DNA from: an uncultured Alistipes sp.
Lineage (GTDB): Bacteria > Bacteroidota > Bacteroidia > Bacteroidales > Rikenellaceae
Length of the DNA: 64,000 bases
Assembly (NCBI GenBank): GCA_947623965.1
Contig: CANQIF010000007.1
Location: 1 to 64,000, forward strand
Direction of reading: 5' to 3'
Part shown: positions 7,859-15,777 of the stretch, one piece after another
Numbering within the stretch: the first letter of the stretch is position 1
Layout of the letters: each line of letters opens with the position of its first letter
The notes under the pieces: model-generated
What the model was told of the DNA's origin: nothing
Databases searched by the model: none
Seen by the model: the letters and a program-made list of their open reading frames with translations, nothing else
Made by a program: the position numbers and the translations under genes

Positions 7859-8419
7859 TTACCGGATCCGGTCGGCCGCACGCACGAGCATTTCATCCCG
7901 AAAGATGGCTCGCGAAGCGAGGAAGACGAAAAACAGCGCCAACAGCGGAAAAATCATCGGCAGCTTCAACGAAGCATGCGCTGCCGTCGCAGCGAGATCG
8001 GCGAAGAGCGCCTTGAGGCGGAAATAGTAGACGGCCTCCATAACGAGCGCACCGATGAGCAGCACCATTTCGACGGCGCAAAGGCGAATCTGCAGCAGCC
8101 GGCGGCGGAAAAGGAAGATCGTCACCAGCGGCAGCAGCGCAGCCAGCACAAGCAGAATACCCAAATAGGGGGGCATCGGATCGGAAAAGAGCGTTTCCCC
8201 GGCAACCGGAGCGACCGGAGCGGCCGAAGCCTCCGCAATCGGAGCTGCCGCCAGCTCTCCGGCCCCCTCGGCACCGGTCTGCAGTTCGCTCCGCACGTCG
8301 AACGCGTACATCGTAACGGTACGCCCGTAATCGCCGAACCAGGCCAGCGGGACGAAAAGCATCACAGCCGCCAGGAGCGTCGCGGCCAGCAGATGCAGGG
8401 TTTGAATGCGTTGTATCAT
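7859..8419 (-). CDS. DUF4293 family integral membrane protein
   Basis: 186 residues. The start MIQRIQTLHLLAATLLAAVM and the four predicted membrane helices match DUF4293, a Bacteroidota-specific membrane family without known function. A low-complexity, Ala/Pro/Glu-rich stretch (about 50-75) separates helices 1 and 2 and would lie outside the membrane. It is the last gene of a three-gene minus-strand operon; its start lies 4 nt after the glycosyltransferase stop, and a strong terminator follows. Its constant pairing with envelope genes suggests an envelope role, but this is only contextual. Confidence 0.85.
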   Translation of the reverse strand: MIQRIQTLHLLAATLLAAVMLFVPLAWFGDYGRTVTMYAFDVRSELQTGAEGAGELAAAPIAEASAAPVAPVAGETLFSDPMPPYLGILLVLAALLPLVTIFLFRRRLLQIRLCAVEMVLLIGALVMEAVYYFRLKALFADLAATAAHASLKLPMIFPLLALFFVFLASRAIFRDEMLVRAADRIR

Positions 8420-8423
8420 ACCT

Positions 8424-9380
8424 CTAAATCGTTTTGTCGATCAAATAGTTGTTGCGATCGCCCGATGTGCGGTTGATCATTTCGCCCAGGAAGCCCGCCA
8501 AAAAAAGCTGCACGCCGAGCACGACGGTAAGCAGCGCCAGGTAGAACAGCGGCTGCTCCGTGACAGCCCGCAGCGGCAGGTCGTGCGCCTGTTTCCACAG
8601 CTTGGCGGCGATGATCCAGAGCGTCGTGCCGCCGCCCAGCAGGAACATGAGCGTGCCGAGCGATCCGAAGAGGTACATGGGCGAGCGGCCGAAGTGCGAC
8701 ATGAAGAGGACCGAAATCAGATCCAGATACCCCTTGATCATACGCTCCAGCCCGAATTTCGAACGGCCGTACTTGCGGGCATGGTGTTCGACCACCTTCT
8801 CGCCGATGCGGCGGAACCCCGCCTGCCGGGCCAGAATCGGGATGAAGCGGTGCATCTCGCCGTAGACCTCGATCGACTTGACCACCTTGCGGCGGTAGGC
8901 CTTCAGTCCGCAGTTGAAGTCGTGCAGCCGGATGCCCGAGGCGATGCGCGCCGTGAAGTTGAAAAACTTGCTCGGCCACCGTTTGCCGATCGGATCGTAG
9001 CGCCGCTTCTTCCATCCCGAAACCAAGTCGTACCCCTCTTCGAGAATCATGCGCCGCATCTCCGGAATTTCGTCGGGCGAATCCTGCAGATCGGCATCCA
9101 TCGTGAAGACCACCTCCCCCTCGGCCGCGGCAAAACCGCAGTAGAGGGCAGGCGACTTGCCGTAGTTGCGGCGGAACGAAATGCCGCGCACGGCAGGGTA
9201 GCGGGCCTTCAACTCTTCGACGACGCGCCACGAATCGTCCGACGAACCGTCATCGACCAGAATCACCTCGTAGGAGAGGGCGTTCGAGGTCGCGACGCGG
9301 TCGATCCAGGCCACCAGTTCGGGCAGCGATTCCGCCTCGTTGTAGAGGGGAACGACCACCGATATATCCAGCGACTGCAT
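8424..9380 (-). CDS. Family 2 glycosyltransferase, polyprenyl-phosphate sugar synthase type
   Basis: 318 residues. GT-A fold domain (about 1-230) with the nucleotide motif VDDGSSDDSW and the metal motif DADLQDSPDE, followed by two C-terminal membrane helices. This is the layout of the DPM1/GtrB/ArnC group, which moves a sugar from a nucleotide donor to polyprenyl phosphate at the cytoplasmic face of the inner membrane. The product would supply a periplasmic glycosyltransferase for lipid A, O-antigen or protein glycosylation. It lies 6 nt after the DUF4199 gene and 4 nt before the DUF4293 gene, so the three are co-transcribed. Sugar specificity is unknown. Confidence 0.9.
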   Translation of the reverse strand: MQSLDISVVVPLYNEAESLPELVAWIDRVATSNALSYEVILVDDGSSDDSWRVVEELKARYPAVRGISFRRNYGKSPALYCGFAAAEGEVVFTMDADLQDSPDEIPEMRRMILEEGYDLVSGWKKRRYDPIGKRWPSKFFNFTARIASGIRLHDFNCGLKAYRRKVVKSIEVYGEMHRFIPILARQAGFRRIGEKVVEHHARKYGRSKFGLERMIKGYLDLISVLFMSHFGRSPMYLFGSLGTLMFLLGGGTTLWIIAAKLWKQAHDLPLRAVTEQPLFYLALLTVVLGVQLFLAGFLGEMINRTSGDRNNYLIDKTI

Positions 9381-9386
9381 GCAGCG

Positions 9387-9980
9387 TTACTCGTTGTCGG
9401 ACTTCTCCGTCCCGTCGGCGAAGGGTTTCGGGGCACGCGACAGCACGCCCGCGATGATGAGACCGAAAACAAGGCCGTAGAGCAGGCTGGACCACAGCGA
9501 CCCCCAGAAAGTCTGCAGCAGCGAGGGCGCCTCCGCAGCCTTGAGTTTGGCGAAGAGCTGCGCCATCATCGGCTCCATCGAGGTCGAGACATTGCCCGAC
9601 TGCGCCAGATAATCCTGCATAGCAGCAAGATAGCGCTCCATGTAGGTCTCGTAACCGATGACTGCATGGAGGTTGATCGCCTGCACGACCCCGACGATCA
9701 CGCCGGCGAAGGCCGAAAGCAGCAGGATGTAGCCGTAGGCTTTCGAGAAGGGGAAACCCTCCTCGACGGGATAGCAGTTGAAACCGTAACGCTTCGTATA
9801 GCGGTGCAGCAGCACGTAGTGCAGGATGACGACGGCCACGAACTCCAGGACCATCAACCCCATGAGGGTGCTGCTTCCCGCGAGGACCGCATAAGTTTCG
9901 AACAACGTCGAGGCGGCCAGCAGCACGCCGAGGACGGCACCGCATTTGGCGGCATCGTTCCAAAATGAAGACTCTTTCAT
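9387..9980 (-). CDS. DUF4199 family membrane protein
   Basis: 197 residues with four membrane helices; the pattern KESSFWNDAAKCGAVLGVLL at the start and the long periplasmic or cytoplasmic helical segment after helix 3 fit DUF4199, a Bacteroidota family next to polyprenyl-phosphate glycosyltransferases in many genomes. The frame is open up to an ATG at 10043, but that codon coincides with the expected transcription start of the promoter at 10048-10055; I therefore take the ATG at 9980 (an alternative is 9998). First gene of the operon. Function unknown. Confidence 0.85.
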   Translation of the reverse strand: MKESSFWNDAAKCGAVLGVLLAASTLFETYAVLAGSSTLMGLMVLEFVAVVILHYVLLHRYTKRYGFNCYPVEEGFPFSKAYGYILLLSAFAGVIVGVVQAINLHAVIGYETYMERYLAAMQDYLAQSGNVSTSMEPMMAQLFAKLKAAEAPSLLQTFWGSLWSSLLYGLVFGLIIAGVLSRAPKPFADGTEKSDNE

Positions 9981-10047
9981 ATCCGTTATCTTGATCATGT
10001 TTTCGATTCGGTATTTCCAAGGCTTTCCGCAGAGGATTCCCATCGGA

Positions 10048-10055
10048 CAAAGATA
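10048..10055 (-). promoter_or_regulatory. -7 element TATCTTTG for the DUF4199 operon
   Basis: Exact TAnnTTTG on the minus strand; transcription would start near 10043 and give a leader of about 60 nt to the chosen ATG at 9980. Confidence 0.6.
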
Positions 10056-10384
10056 CGATTTTTATTTCAGCTAACCGCATCCGACGCCGCATTCGGCAGG
10101 CTTTTTATTGCTTTTCACCCCGTTCGTACGACGGGAATGAGCGTCGGCAGGGTAGGGCTACTCGTGCCAGGGGAGAGCGGGGGAGGCGCTCCGGCGGAAG
10201 GTCCTTGCTAAGGTCCAACGGTCGATGCGGCGGAAGTCCGGAGAGGCCTGCTAAAGATACAGCGGGGAACCCGGCGGAGGGCCAGCTGGAGCTCTCGAAC
10301 AAGGTCAGGCAGGAGGGTCCAACGCGAGCTCCGCAGGATAAGCTGACGGGGCCTCCCAGGCATTCAGCCGAGCGGCCAATCGGA
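10056..10384. other. GC-rich gap, nothing recognised
   Basis: About 330 bp between the DUF4199 promoter and the 3' end of mltG. It has short repeated words (AAGGTCC twice near 10200; GGTCCAACG near 10212 and 10317) but no unit of the hairpin-repeat family, no U-run terminator and no ORF with a convincing start. Confidence 0.5.
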
Positions 10385-11410
10385 CTACCGAATCTTCCGC
10401 CGGTTCAGCTCCGCGGCATAGGCCCGGGCATTGCGTTTGTGCTCGGCATAGGTTCGGGCGAAGTTGTGGTGTCCGTCGAAGGTCGGTCGGGCGCAGAAAA
10501 AGAGGTAGTCGTGCCGCTCGAAGTCGAGAACCCCCTCGATGGCATTCTTGCCCGGCATGCAGATCGGCGAAGGGGGCAGTCCTTTATTAATATATGTATT
10601 GTAGGGCGACGGAGTCTTGAGGTGTTTGTGCAGGATGCGGCGCAGCTTGAAATCCTGCATGGCGTATTTGATGGTCGGATCGGCCTGCAGCGGCATACCC
10701 TTGCGCAGGCGGTTGATATAGACGCCCGCCACGCGCGCCATCTCGTCCGTCTGGCGCGTCTCCTCGTAGACGATCGAGGCGAGGGTCATCACTTCGAGGC
10801 GCGAAAGGCCCGAGCGGTTGCGCTTTTCGTCGCGCGCGCCGCTCCAAAAACGGTCGTATTCGCGCTTCATGCGATCGACCAGTTCGTCGGGCGTCGTCGT
10901 CCACCACAACTCGTAGGTGTCGGGCAGAAACATCGAGAAGAGCGTGAGGCTGTCGAAGCCCACCCGCGCAGCTGTCTCGGGGGCGGTCAGGGTCCGCAGC
11001 AGCTCGACCGAATCGGCATCGATCTGTCCCGCCAGCTTGCCGGCCAGCTGCGGCATCGTGCGGACGTTGTTCATCGTCACCCGTACAGGGGTTTGCAATC
11101 CCAGCTTCAGCGTGCGCACCACCTCGATGACGTTCATCTTCGGCTGCAGTGCATAGTGCCCCGGCTTGAAGTTTTCGGACAGCTGCAACCGCTTGGCGTA
11201 AAGGCGGAAAGCGAGCTTGTGACGCAGATGCGGCAGCAGCGAGTCGGTCAGCATCCGGTAGTCGGCATTTCGACTCACATAGAGTTCGCAGGGCTCTTTC
11301 AGGGCATTCCCGCGGAACTGGATGATCCCGACGAACGCAAGCACCGCACCGAGCGCCACAGCGGCCGAAAAGAGGGTTAAAAGGGTTTTTCGAAAAGATT
11401 TTTGCAGCAT
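10385..11410 (-). CDS. mltG: Endolytic murein transglycosylase MltG (YceG-like)
   Basis: 341 residues. One N-terminal membrane helix (about 8-32) anchors the protein; the rest is periplasmic. A LysM-like segment is followed by the YceG catalytic region with LASIVYEET, where E217 aligns with the conserved glutamate of the family's xET motif, then YINRLRKGMPLQADPTIKYA and the terminal SPICMPGKNAIEG segment. The enzyme cuts nascent glycan strands and sets peptidoglycan chain length. The ATG at 11410 is preferred over 11515 because the promoter at 11427-11434 lies between them. It diverges from the SRP RNA gene. Confidence 0.92.
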   Translation of the reverse strand: MLQKSFRKTLLTLFSAAVALGAVLAFVGIIQFRGNALKEPCELYVSRNADYRMLTDSLLPHLRHKLAFRLYAKRLQLSENFKPGHYALQPKMNVIEVVRTLKLGLQTPVRVTMNNVRTMPQLAGKLAGQIDADSVELLRTLTAPETAARVGFDSLTLFSMFLPDTYELWWTTTPDELVDRMKREYDRFWSGARDEKRNRSGLSRLEVMTLASIVYEETRQTDEMARVAGVYINRLRKGMPLQADPTIKYAMQDFKLRRILHKHLKTPSPYNTYINKGLPPSPICMPGKNAIEGVLDFERHDYLFFCARPTFDGHHNFARTYAEHKRNARAYAAELNRRKIR

Positions 11411-11426
11411 TTCGATGATTTTTTTG

Positions 11427-11434
11427 CAAAGATA
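11427..11434 (-). promoter_or_regulatory. -7 element TATCTTTG for mltG
   Basis: Exact TAnnTTTG on the minus strand, 16 bp before the mltG ATG. The divergent SRP RNA element starts only 12 bp away. Confidence 0.65.
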
Positions 11435-11446
11435 GGGAAATTTTTC

Positions 11447-11454
11447 TACTTTTG
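11447..11454 (+). promoter_or_regulatory. -7 element TACTTTTG for the SRP RNA
   Basis: Exact TAnnTTTG, 5 nt before the first base of the predicted RNA stem, the spacing expected for a direct RNA start. Confidence 0.7.
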
Positions 11455-11459
11455 TGCTC

Positions 11460-11562
11460 GGGTGAGTCTTATACGACCAGCTCCTGCAGAACCCCCCAGG
11501 CGAGGAATCGAGCAAGGGTATGCGGTTGTAGCGGTGCGATATAAGGAGCTCACCCTTTTTTT
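11460..11562 (+). ncRNA. ffs: Signal recognition particle RNA (small bacterial type, 4.5S)
   Basis: A hairpin RNA of about 96 nt. The 5' end GGGTGAG (11460-11466) pairs with CTCACCC (11549-11555). The apex carries the SRP helix 8 signature: CAGG, a 3-bp stem CGA/TCG closing a GGAA tetraloop, then AGCA (about 11497-11514). These are the nucleotides bound by the Ffh M domain. Seven T at 11556-11562 form the terminator and the promoter lies 5 nt upstream. The RNA joins Ffh to target membrane proteins to FtsY and SecYEG. No Alu domain is present, as in most Gram-negatives. Confidence 0.92.
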
Positions 11563-11599
11563 GTATCCCTATTTCATGTTCATGCGGCCTCGCTGTCGC

Positions 11600-11795
11600 A
11601 AATTCGGCGCCAGGATCCCCGGTTCATGGGCTGGGCGGTTCAGGGTCTGGGCGAAGCGCCCCGGAGGCGCAGTCAGCCGGGTTAGGGGTTCGGCTTGCAA
11701 AGGGCCGCGCACAGACAGTAGGCGAGCGGCGGGCCTTTGCGGGGGCGAAGCTCTGGCCCGCTGCGGCTTCTTTTCGAAGCCGTAAATTCACGATC
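11600..11795. repeat. Partial mosaic hairpin-repeat unit (cluster 5)
   Basis: One degraded core of the AGCTT/AAGCT version (about 11685-11762) with an intact stem CGGCTTC/GAAGCCG (11764-11770, 11776-11782) and the beginning of a heptamer tail. Fills most of the gap between the SRP RNA and the thioredoxin-like gene; nothing else is seen. Confidence 0.65.
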
Positions 11796-11856
11796 CTAAA
11801 AATCGGAAAAAACATCGACCTTCCTGCAAGGCCGGTTCCCACTGTAGATATACCGG

Positions 11857-13050
11857 CTACTCTCCGATCCGCTCTTTCAACAGTTCCTTGAGCGGTTTGT
11901 ACTGCTCCGTAAATCCGCGCAACAACGTTCTTCCGTCGGGACCGATCAGCATCAGGATCGGCACGCCGCAGAAGTAATAATCCTCCTTGATAAAGGCGTT
12001 CGCAGGATCGGTCGTATGGACCGTCGGCCACGGATGGTTCCGCACGGGGCGGAAATCTTCCATCTCCTCCCATTCATCGGGGAGTTGGTCCATATCCAGA
12101 TTCGTAAACCCGAGCACCTCGAAGCCGCCCTTGTGGAACCGTTCGTAGAGATTGAGCAGCAACGGATGCACCCAGGCCGTTCCCGGGCAGTAACCCCAGT
12201 GGTAGAGCAACAGGTATTTGCCCCGGTAATCCGAAAGGCGGATCGTCCGGCCGTCGTAAGTTTTTACGGTGAATTCCGAGGGGGTATTTCCCGGTTCGAT
12301 GTTCCGCAGAATACCGAGCATGCGTTCTAATTCACGTCCGAACGAAGATTGGCGCACCTCGGGCGTAAAACGGCCGTAGCGCTCCTGCGCCTCATCCAAT
12401 GAGACACGATGCAACGTTTCCAGGTATTCGGCAGCGGCATAGGGACTGTCGTCGGCGCTCGCGACGAATTGTCGAAGCAGATCGCGATACTCGCTGCGGC
12501 TGTTAACCTCGAGATAGCGGTCCACGTAATACGATACCGAATCCTGGTCGCCCCGTTGCCGGGCTGCAAAGAGTTTGCGGTAGGCGCGGTTGGATTCGAT
12601 GGCGAGGCTGTCCTCCAAAAAAAAGATGCGCTGCAGGCGCGGATCATCGTACATCCCGCCGCGGATCCGCATGGCAGGGTAGTATTCGGTGGTTCCGTCG
12701 AACGTCAGGCGCTCTCCGGGACCGGTGTAAAAACGGCGTCCACGATGGCAATAGACGAGCGGTTCGGCATGGGCGGGGCAGTAGGAGAGGATGAACATCC
12801 CCAGATCCTCGATCGGTCGGCTGACGTAGTCGAACCCTCCGCTGCGGACGGCGATCAACGTATCGGTCGCAAGGACGGTATAGTCGCTGGCGCGGCACTG
12901 CGTGAACAGCAACGTATCGCCCGCCTGCAGTCCGGCCATTTCGGCCGAAATCGTAAAACATTTTCGGGACGCGCAGCCTCCCGCCAGAAGCAGGCCGATC
13001 ATTGCAAAGACGCCCGTTTTCAGAAATGAAAGTGTGCGGTTCGGTTTCAT
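11857..13050 (-). CDS. Thioredoxin-like lipoprotein with a DUF4369-like N-terminus and single-cysteine active site
   Basis: 397 residues. A signal peptide with lipobox (LAGGC, residue about 26) predicts a lipoprotein facing the periplasm. The middle resembles the DUF4369 region of Bacteroidota thiol-disulfide proteins, and from about 265 there is an AhpC/TSA-thioredoxin fold (FTVKTYDGRTIRLSDYRGKY, then GVPILMLIGPDG). The usual WCxxC motif is replaced by HWGYCPGTAW, so only the second-type position holds a cysteine. A normal dithiol exchange is therefore unlikely; a peroxiredoxin-like or binding role is possible. The ATG at 13050 sits just after the promoter at 13068-13075; the frame upstream has no homology. 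Monocistronic. Confidence 0.8.
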   Translation of the reverse strand: MKPNRTLSFLKTGVFAMIGLLLAGGCASRKCFTISAEMAGLQAGDTLLFTQCRASDYTVLATDTLIAVRSGGFDYVSRPIEDLGMFILSYCPAHAEPLVYCHRGRRFYTGPGERLTFDGTTEYYPAMRIRGGMYDDPRLQRIFFLEDSLAIESNRAYRKLFAARQRGDQDSVSYYVDRYLEVNSRSEYRDLLRQFVASADDSPYAAAEYLETLHRVSLDEAQERYGRFTPEVRQSSFGRELERMLGILRNIEPGNTPSEFTVKTYDGRTIRLSDYRGKYLLLYHWGYCPGTAWVHPLLLNLYERFHKGGFEVLGFTNLDMDQLPDEWEEMEDFRPVRNHPWPTVHTTDPANAFIKEDYYFCGVPILMLIGPDGRTLLRGFTEQYKPLKELLKERIGE

Positions 13051-13589
13051 ATATATATATGATGATACAAAGATAATGGCGCCGGAACACGCCGAGTATC
13101 CGATTCTGCCGAAAGATTCATCGATCCTGCCGGATTCGGACCAAGTGAGGGAAAGGGAAATGCAGGTTTCAATCCAGACTTGCCGAAATACAGAAATAAA
13201 TTGTTTTTCAATTTCATAGAAATCCGATTTTTCATAAGCGACAATTCGCGGATGCTGCATGCCGGAAGCTGTTCGTCTATTCGAGGCGAAACGACAGCGC
13301 CGTGAGCGCTTGCGCCGCCCGGCGAAATTGCAGGCGTTGCCCTGCGCCTGACACACCGTAGGTCCAAGCGCCGACAGCAATCACCCAGAAAACTAAACTC
13401 TTGCGTCCTACAACACACCATAACAAGCTGTAGAAATTTATTCAAAGATCGGTATGGGGGGGGTATAAGGATGTATGTACTCCGGTGGGTATTTCTTCGC
13501 CAATAATTTAACATAATATAAATATTATTTCATTTGTACAGATCTGTTATTTTACATAATTAAGTTCCGGCCGCTGCACCTGCGGGTAA
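13051..13589. other. Gap with an AT dinucleotide run and a G8 run, no gene seen
   Basis: The leader of the thioredoxin-like gene has an (AT)n palindrome (13049-13062). A minus-strand frame at 13047-13514 has no signal peptide, domain or codon pattern and is not called. A run of eight G lies at 13456-13463 and an AT-rich stretch at 13500-13565. Confidence 0.5.
13068..13075 (-). promoter_or_regulatory. -7 element TATCTTTG for the thioredoxin-like lipoprotein
   Basis: Exact TAnnTTTG on the minus strand, 18 bp before the ATG at 13050. Confidence 0.6.
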
Positions 13590-14070
13590 AATGTCGGCGT
13601 CCCGTACGTTCTCGGGGCGCAAGCTGCGAGCACGCTGCGACGCCAAAGGCAAAAGAAATATCCAAAATCAAATTCGGGTCGCAGCTCTTGCGAAGGACAC
13701 ACGAGCGGACCTGCGGGACGCGAAGTGCGGGCTTTCGCGGGGCGAAGCTACTGCCCGCTGCGCCCTACAGGCGCAAATGAAAAATTAGCAGCCCGATCGG
13801 GACGCAGCCTGCGGAGCGCACGCAGGAGCGGACCAGCGGGACGCGAGCAGCGGGCCTCCGCCACCGGGAGGCTGCGGCCCGCTGCGGCTCCTTTCCGGAA
13901 CCGCAAATTCAGAATTCAAAATTCAATATTCAAAATTAATAGCAGCAAGGGCGAGCCCTGCGAAAGCGAATTTGACCGGAGCAGCCCTCCACCCGGGGGC
14001 GGCTGCTGGTTGCCGGTCGCAGCACGACCGAAACAACGCTCGCAGACATCTCTGCGATGTCGAAATTTGC
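13590..14070. repeat. Mosaic hairpin-repeat cluster 6
   Basis: A core of the AGCTT-like version (about 13675-13757) with stem GCGCC/GGCGC (13760-13764, 13770-13774). A core of the AGCCT version (about 13800-13880) with stem GCGGCTCC/GGAACCGC (one mismatch) and heptamers to about 13940. A type-2 remnant near 13978-14010 followed by stems CGGTCG/CGACCG (14015-14020, 14026-14031) and GACATC/GATGTC (14045-14050, 14056-14061). Confidence 0.75.
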
Positions 14071-14139
14071 TACATGACACCCGGCAACCGGCGAAACAGG
14101 CTACATCGCAAGGAGATTATTAAATCAAAATTACCTTCG

Positions 14140-14625
14140 TTATTCGCTCTTCGGGGCATAACTTTCGAAGGTGCCGTCCTCGTAGCAAAGAACGACGCGG
14201 GCGACGCGCCGGCTGCCGCCGACCGGAAAGAGCGGCGCTGTCGCTCCGTTTGGCAGCGGAACAACTGCCTTCGCCGATGGCGTTTGTGTACTGCCGGGAC
14301 CGTCTGCAGCTCCAAAAAGATCGGAAGCTCGTGCCGTGTCATTCAATGTTGCGGAGCGGGCGGCCGCTCCGTCGTTCGCATCGGGATTGTCGGGTGTGTC
14401 GCGCGTGTCGGAAAGTGTCCGATACATCGGGCCGCGATCGACGAGCAGCCAGTCGGGATTGAGCTGCGGAAAGCGTCGCAGAATTTTTTGCAGCAGCTCG
14501 AAGCTCGGCTTGTTGCGGCCGGCCAGAATATGGGAGATACCCGCCGGATTGATCCCGAGCAGTTCGGCAAGCTGTCCCGACTTCAATCCCTCGCTTTTCA
14601 TCAAATCGCGCAATTTGTCCTGCAT
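14140..14625 (-). CDS. XRE-type helix-turn-helix regulator
   Basis: 161 residues. An N-terminal Cro/C1 HTH (about 1-60: LRDLMKSEGLKSGQLAELLG then AGISHILAGRNKPSFELLQK) is followed by a linker rich in D, N, T and A and a conserved C-terminal strand (RVARVVLCYEDGTFESYAP). This layout is common in Bacteroidales regulators of unknown target. The ATG at 14625 is used because the promoter at 14643-14650 lies just upstream and rules out the longer start at 14673. The gene borders an AT-rich gap with a 13-nt perfect palindrome; autoregulation or control of a lost neighbour is possible but unproved. Confidence 0.8.
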   Translation of the reverse strand: MQDKLRDLMKSEGLKSGQLAELLGINPAGISHILAGRNKPSFELLQKILRRFPQLNPDWLLVDRGPMYRTLSDTRDTPDNPDANDGAAARSATLNDTARASDLFGAADGPGSTQTPSAKAVVPLPNGATAPLFPVGGSRRVARVVLCYEDGTFESYAPKSE

Positions 14626-14642
14626 ATCGCCATTTTTTTTTA

Positions 14643-14650
14643 CAAATATA
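14643..14650 (-). promoter_or_regulatory. -7 element TATATTTG for the XRE regulator
   Basis: Exact TAnnTTTG on the minus strand, 17 bp before the ATG at 14625. Confidence 0.55.
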
Positions 14651-15220
14651 AACACTTTTCTTTTGTAAAACAAATAAATTGGCGATTTGTAAAATGTTAA
14701 TAACTGTCGATAAAGTTTACATTTGTCAAAGAAATAATACGGTTAAATAAGCACCTCATCCGGTCATCCAATTCAAGTTGAAGTAAAATGCATCAATATA
14801 CTGGTAAACAGAATAATATTATATCAAAATACATTAATAGGATTACAACAAGCGTTTTATATGGTTTTACCGCGATCGCCGCAAAGTTTCACTTGATATG
14901 TTTTCAGTAATAAACTGATTATCTCAATACGCATACTCATTTATTCAACGATTTAATCTGGACTATTCAAGATCGAATCGGCCCGATACCTCCCCTATCG
15001 CCAATTTGGCGTTTTGTAACTATTAACAGCCTTGCTAATCTTTATTGATTTACATTTATAATAAATAAGACTTCCTGCAACACTGTTTGCTTGTTTACAG
15101 ATGTAAATTCGCCTACCCTTTCCTGTGAAAATTCCGTAAAATAACCTTTTCCAACATGGGCGATCGATCGTTTTTCAACCGGATTTTGCGATCGGCATAC
15201 ATTATGTTAAATATAAAAGA
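14651..15220. other. AT-rich gap with operator-like palindrome
   Basis: About 570 bp of clearly lower GC than the surroundings with no usable ORF. It holds a perfect 13-nt palindrome, CGCCAATTTGGCG, at 14999-15011. TTGGCG followed by an ATTTGTAA or TTTTGTAA tail occurs twice, near 14678 and 15006. These could be binding sites of the adjacent XRE protein. It may be the scar of a lost element. Confidence 0.5.
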
Positions 15221-15251
15221 ATCGGGTAGTGTTGATAACTCACTACCCGAT
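15221..15251 (-). terminator. Terminator of the SpoT-PF repeat protein-HIT operon
   Basis: ATCGGGTAGTG (15221-15231) and CACTACCCGAT (15241-15251) form an 11-bp stem with a 9-nt loop; on the minus strand a T-rich tail (TTCTTTTA) follows. Confidence 0.8.
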
Positions 15252-15288
15252 TAAGGAACAAGTATTTATAAAGTTGTAAACAGCCCTA

Positions 15289-15675
15289 TCAACCGCGGAT
15301 CGAAGCGGCGATTTCTGTGAACTCTTCCGGCGTCAAATGGAGCTTCTCCCGATGAAAATCGACCTCCTTTTCGCTGTTGATCGGAATCAAATGGATGTGC
15401 GCATGCGGTACTTCCAGCCCCAAAACGACGACTGCTACCCTCGCGCAGCCCGTAGCCCGCTTGATTCGGGCGGCGACCTGCTTGGCAAAAACCATCATGT
15501 CGGCCAGCGTCCGGTCGTCCAGATCGAACAGATAGTCCACCTCCTGTTTCGGCACGACGAGCGTGTGCCCCTTCGTCAGCGGGTTGATGTCTAAAAATGC
15601 GTAATAGTTCGCGTTCTCGGCGATCTTGTACGACGGAATCTCGCCGGCGATGATGCGTGAAAAAATCGTTGCCAT
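15289..15675 (-). CDS. HIT family nucleotide hydrolase
   Basis: 128 residues, the usual length of a bacterial HinT-like protein. It opens with TIFSRIIAGEIPSYKI and carries the histidine triad as HAHIHLIPI near 92-100; the second histidine of the triad attacks the alpha phosphate of nucleoside phosphoramidates or related adenylates. Substrate in vivo is unknown. It is the last gene of the minus-strand group with relA/spoT and the PF-repeat protein, about 100 nt after the latter, and is followed by a clear terminator. Confidence 0.92.
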   Translation of the reverse strand: MATIFSRIIAGEIPSYKIAENANYYAFLDINPLTKGHTLVVPKQEVDYLFDLDDRTLADMMVFAKQVAARIKRATGCARVAVVVLGLEVPHAHIHLIPINSEKEVDFHREKLHLTPEEFTEIAASIRG

Positions 15676-15777
15676 CTCTTTTTATATTGGTTGATAATAC
15701 TCTCTTCTGGCCGGGCCGCTACGGCTCCCCCTTGCAGCGATCGGCAATGCGATCCCGCAGGCCGGTGCCAGGCGGCT

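Noticed and set aside
10100..10380. RNase P RNA or another large ncRNA
   Set aside because: A GGAAGTCCGGAGAGG-like word recalls RNase P, but the other conserved parts and the flanking helix are absent.
13047..13514. 155-residue minus-strand ORF upstream of the thioredoxin-like gene
   Set aside because: It overlaps the promoter and leader of that gene, has no domain and ends in shadow sequence.
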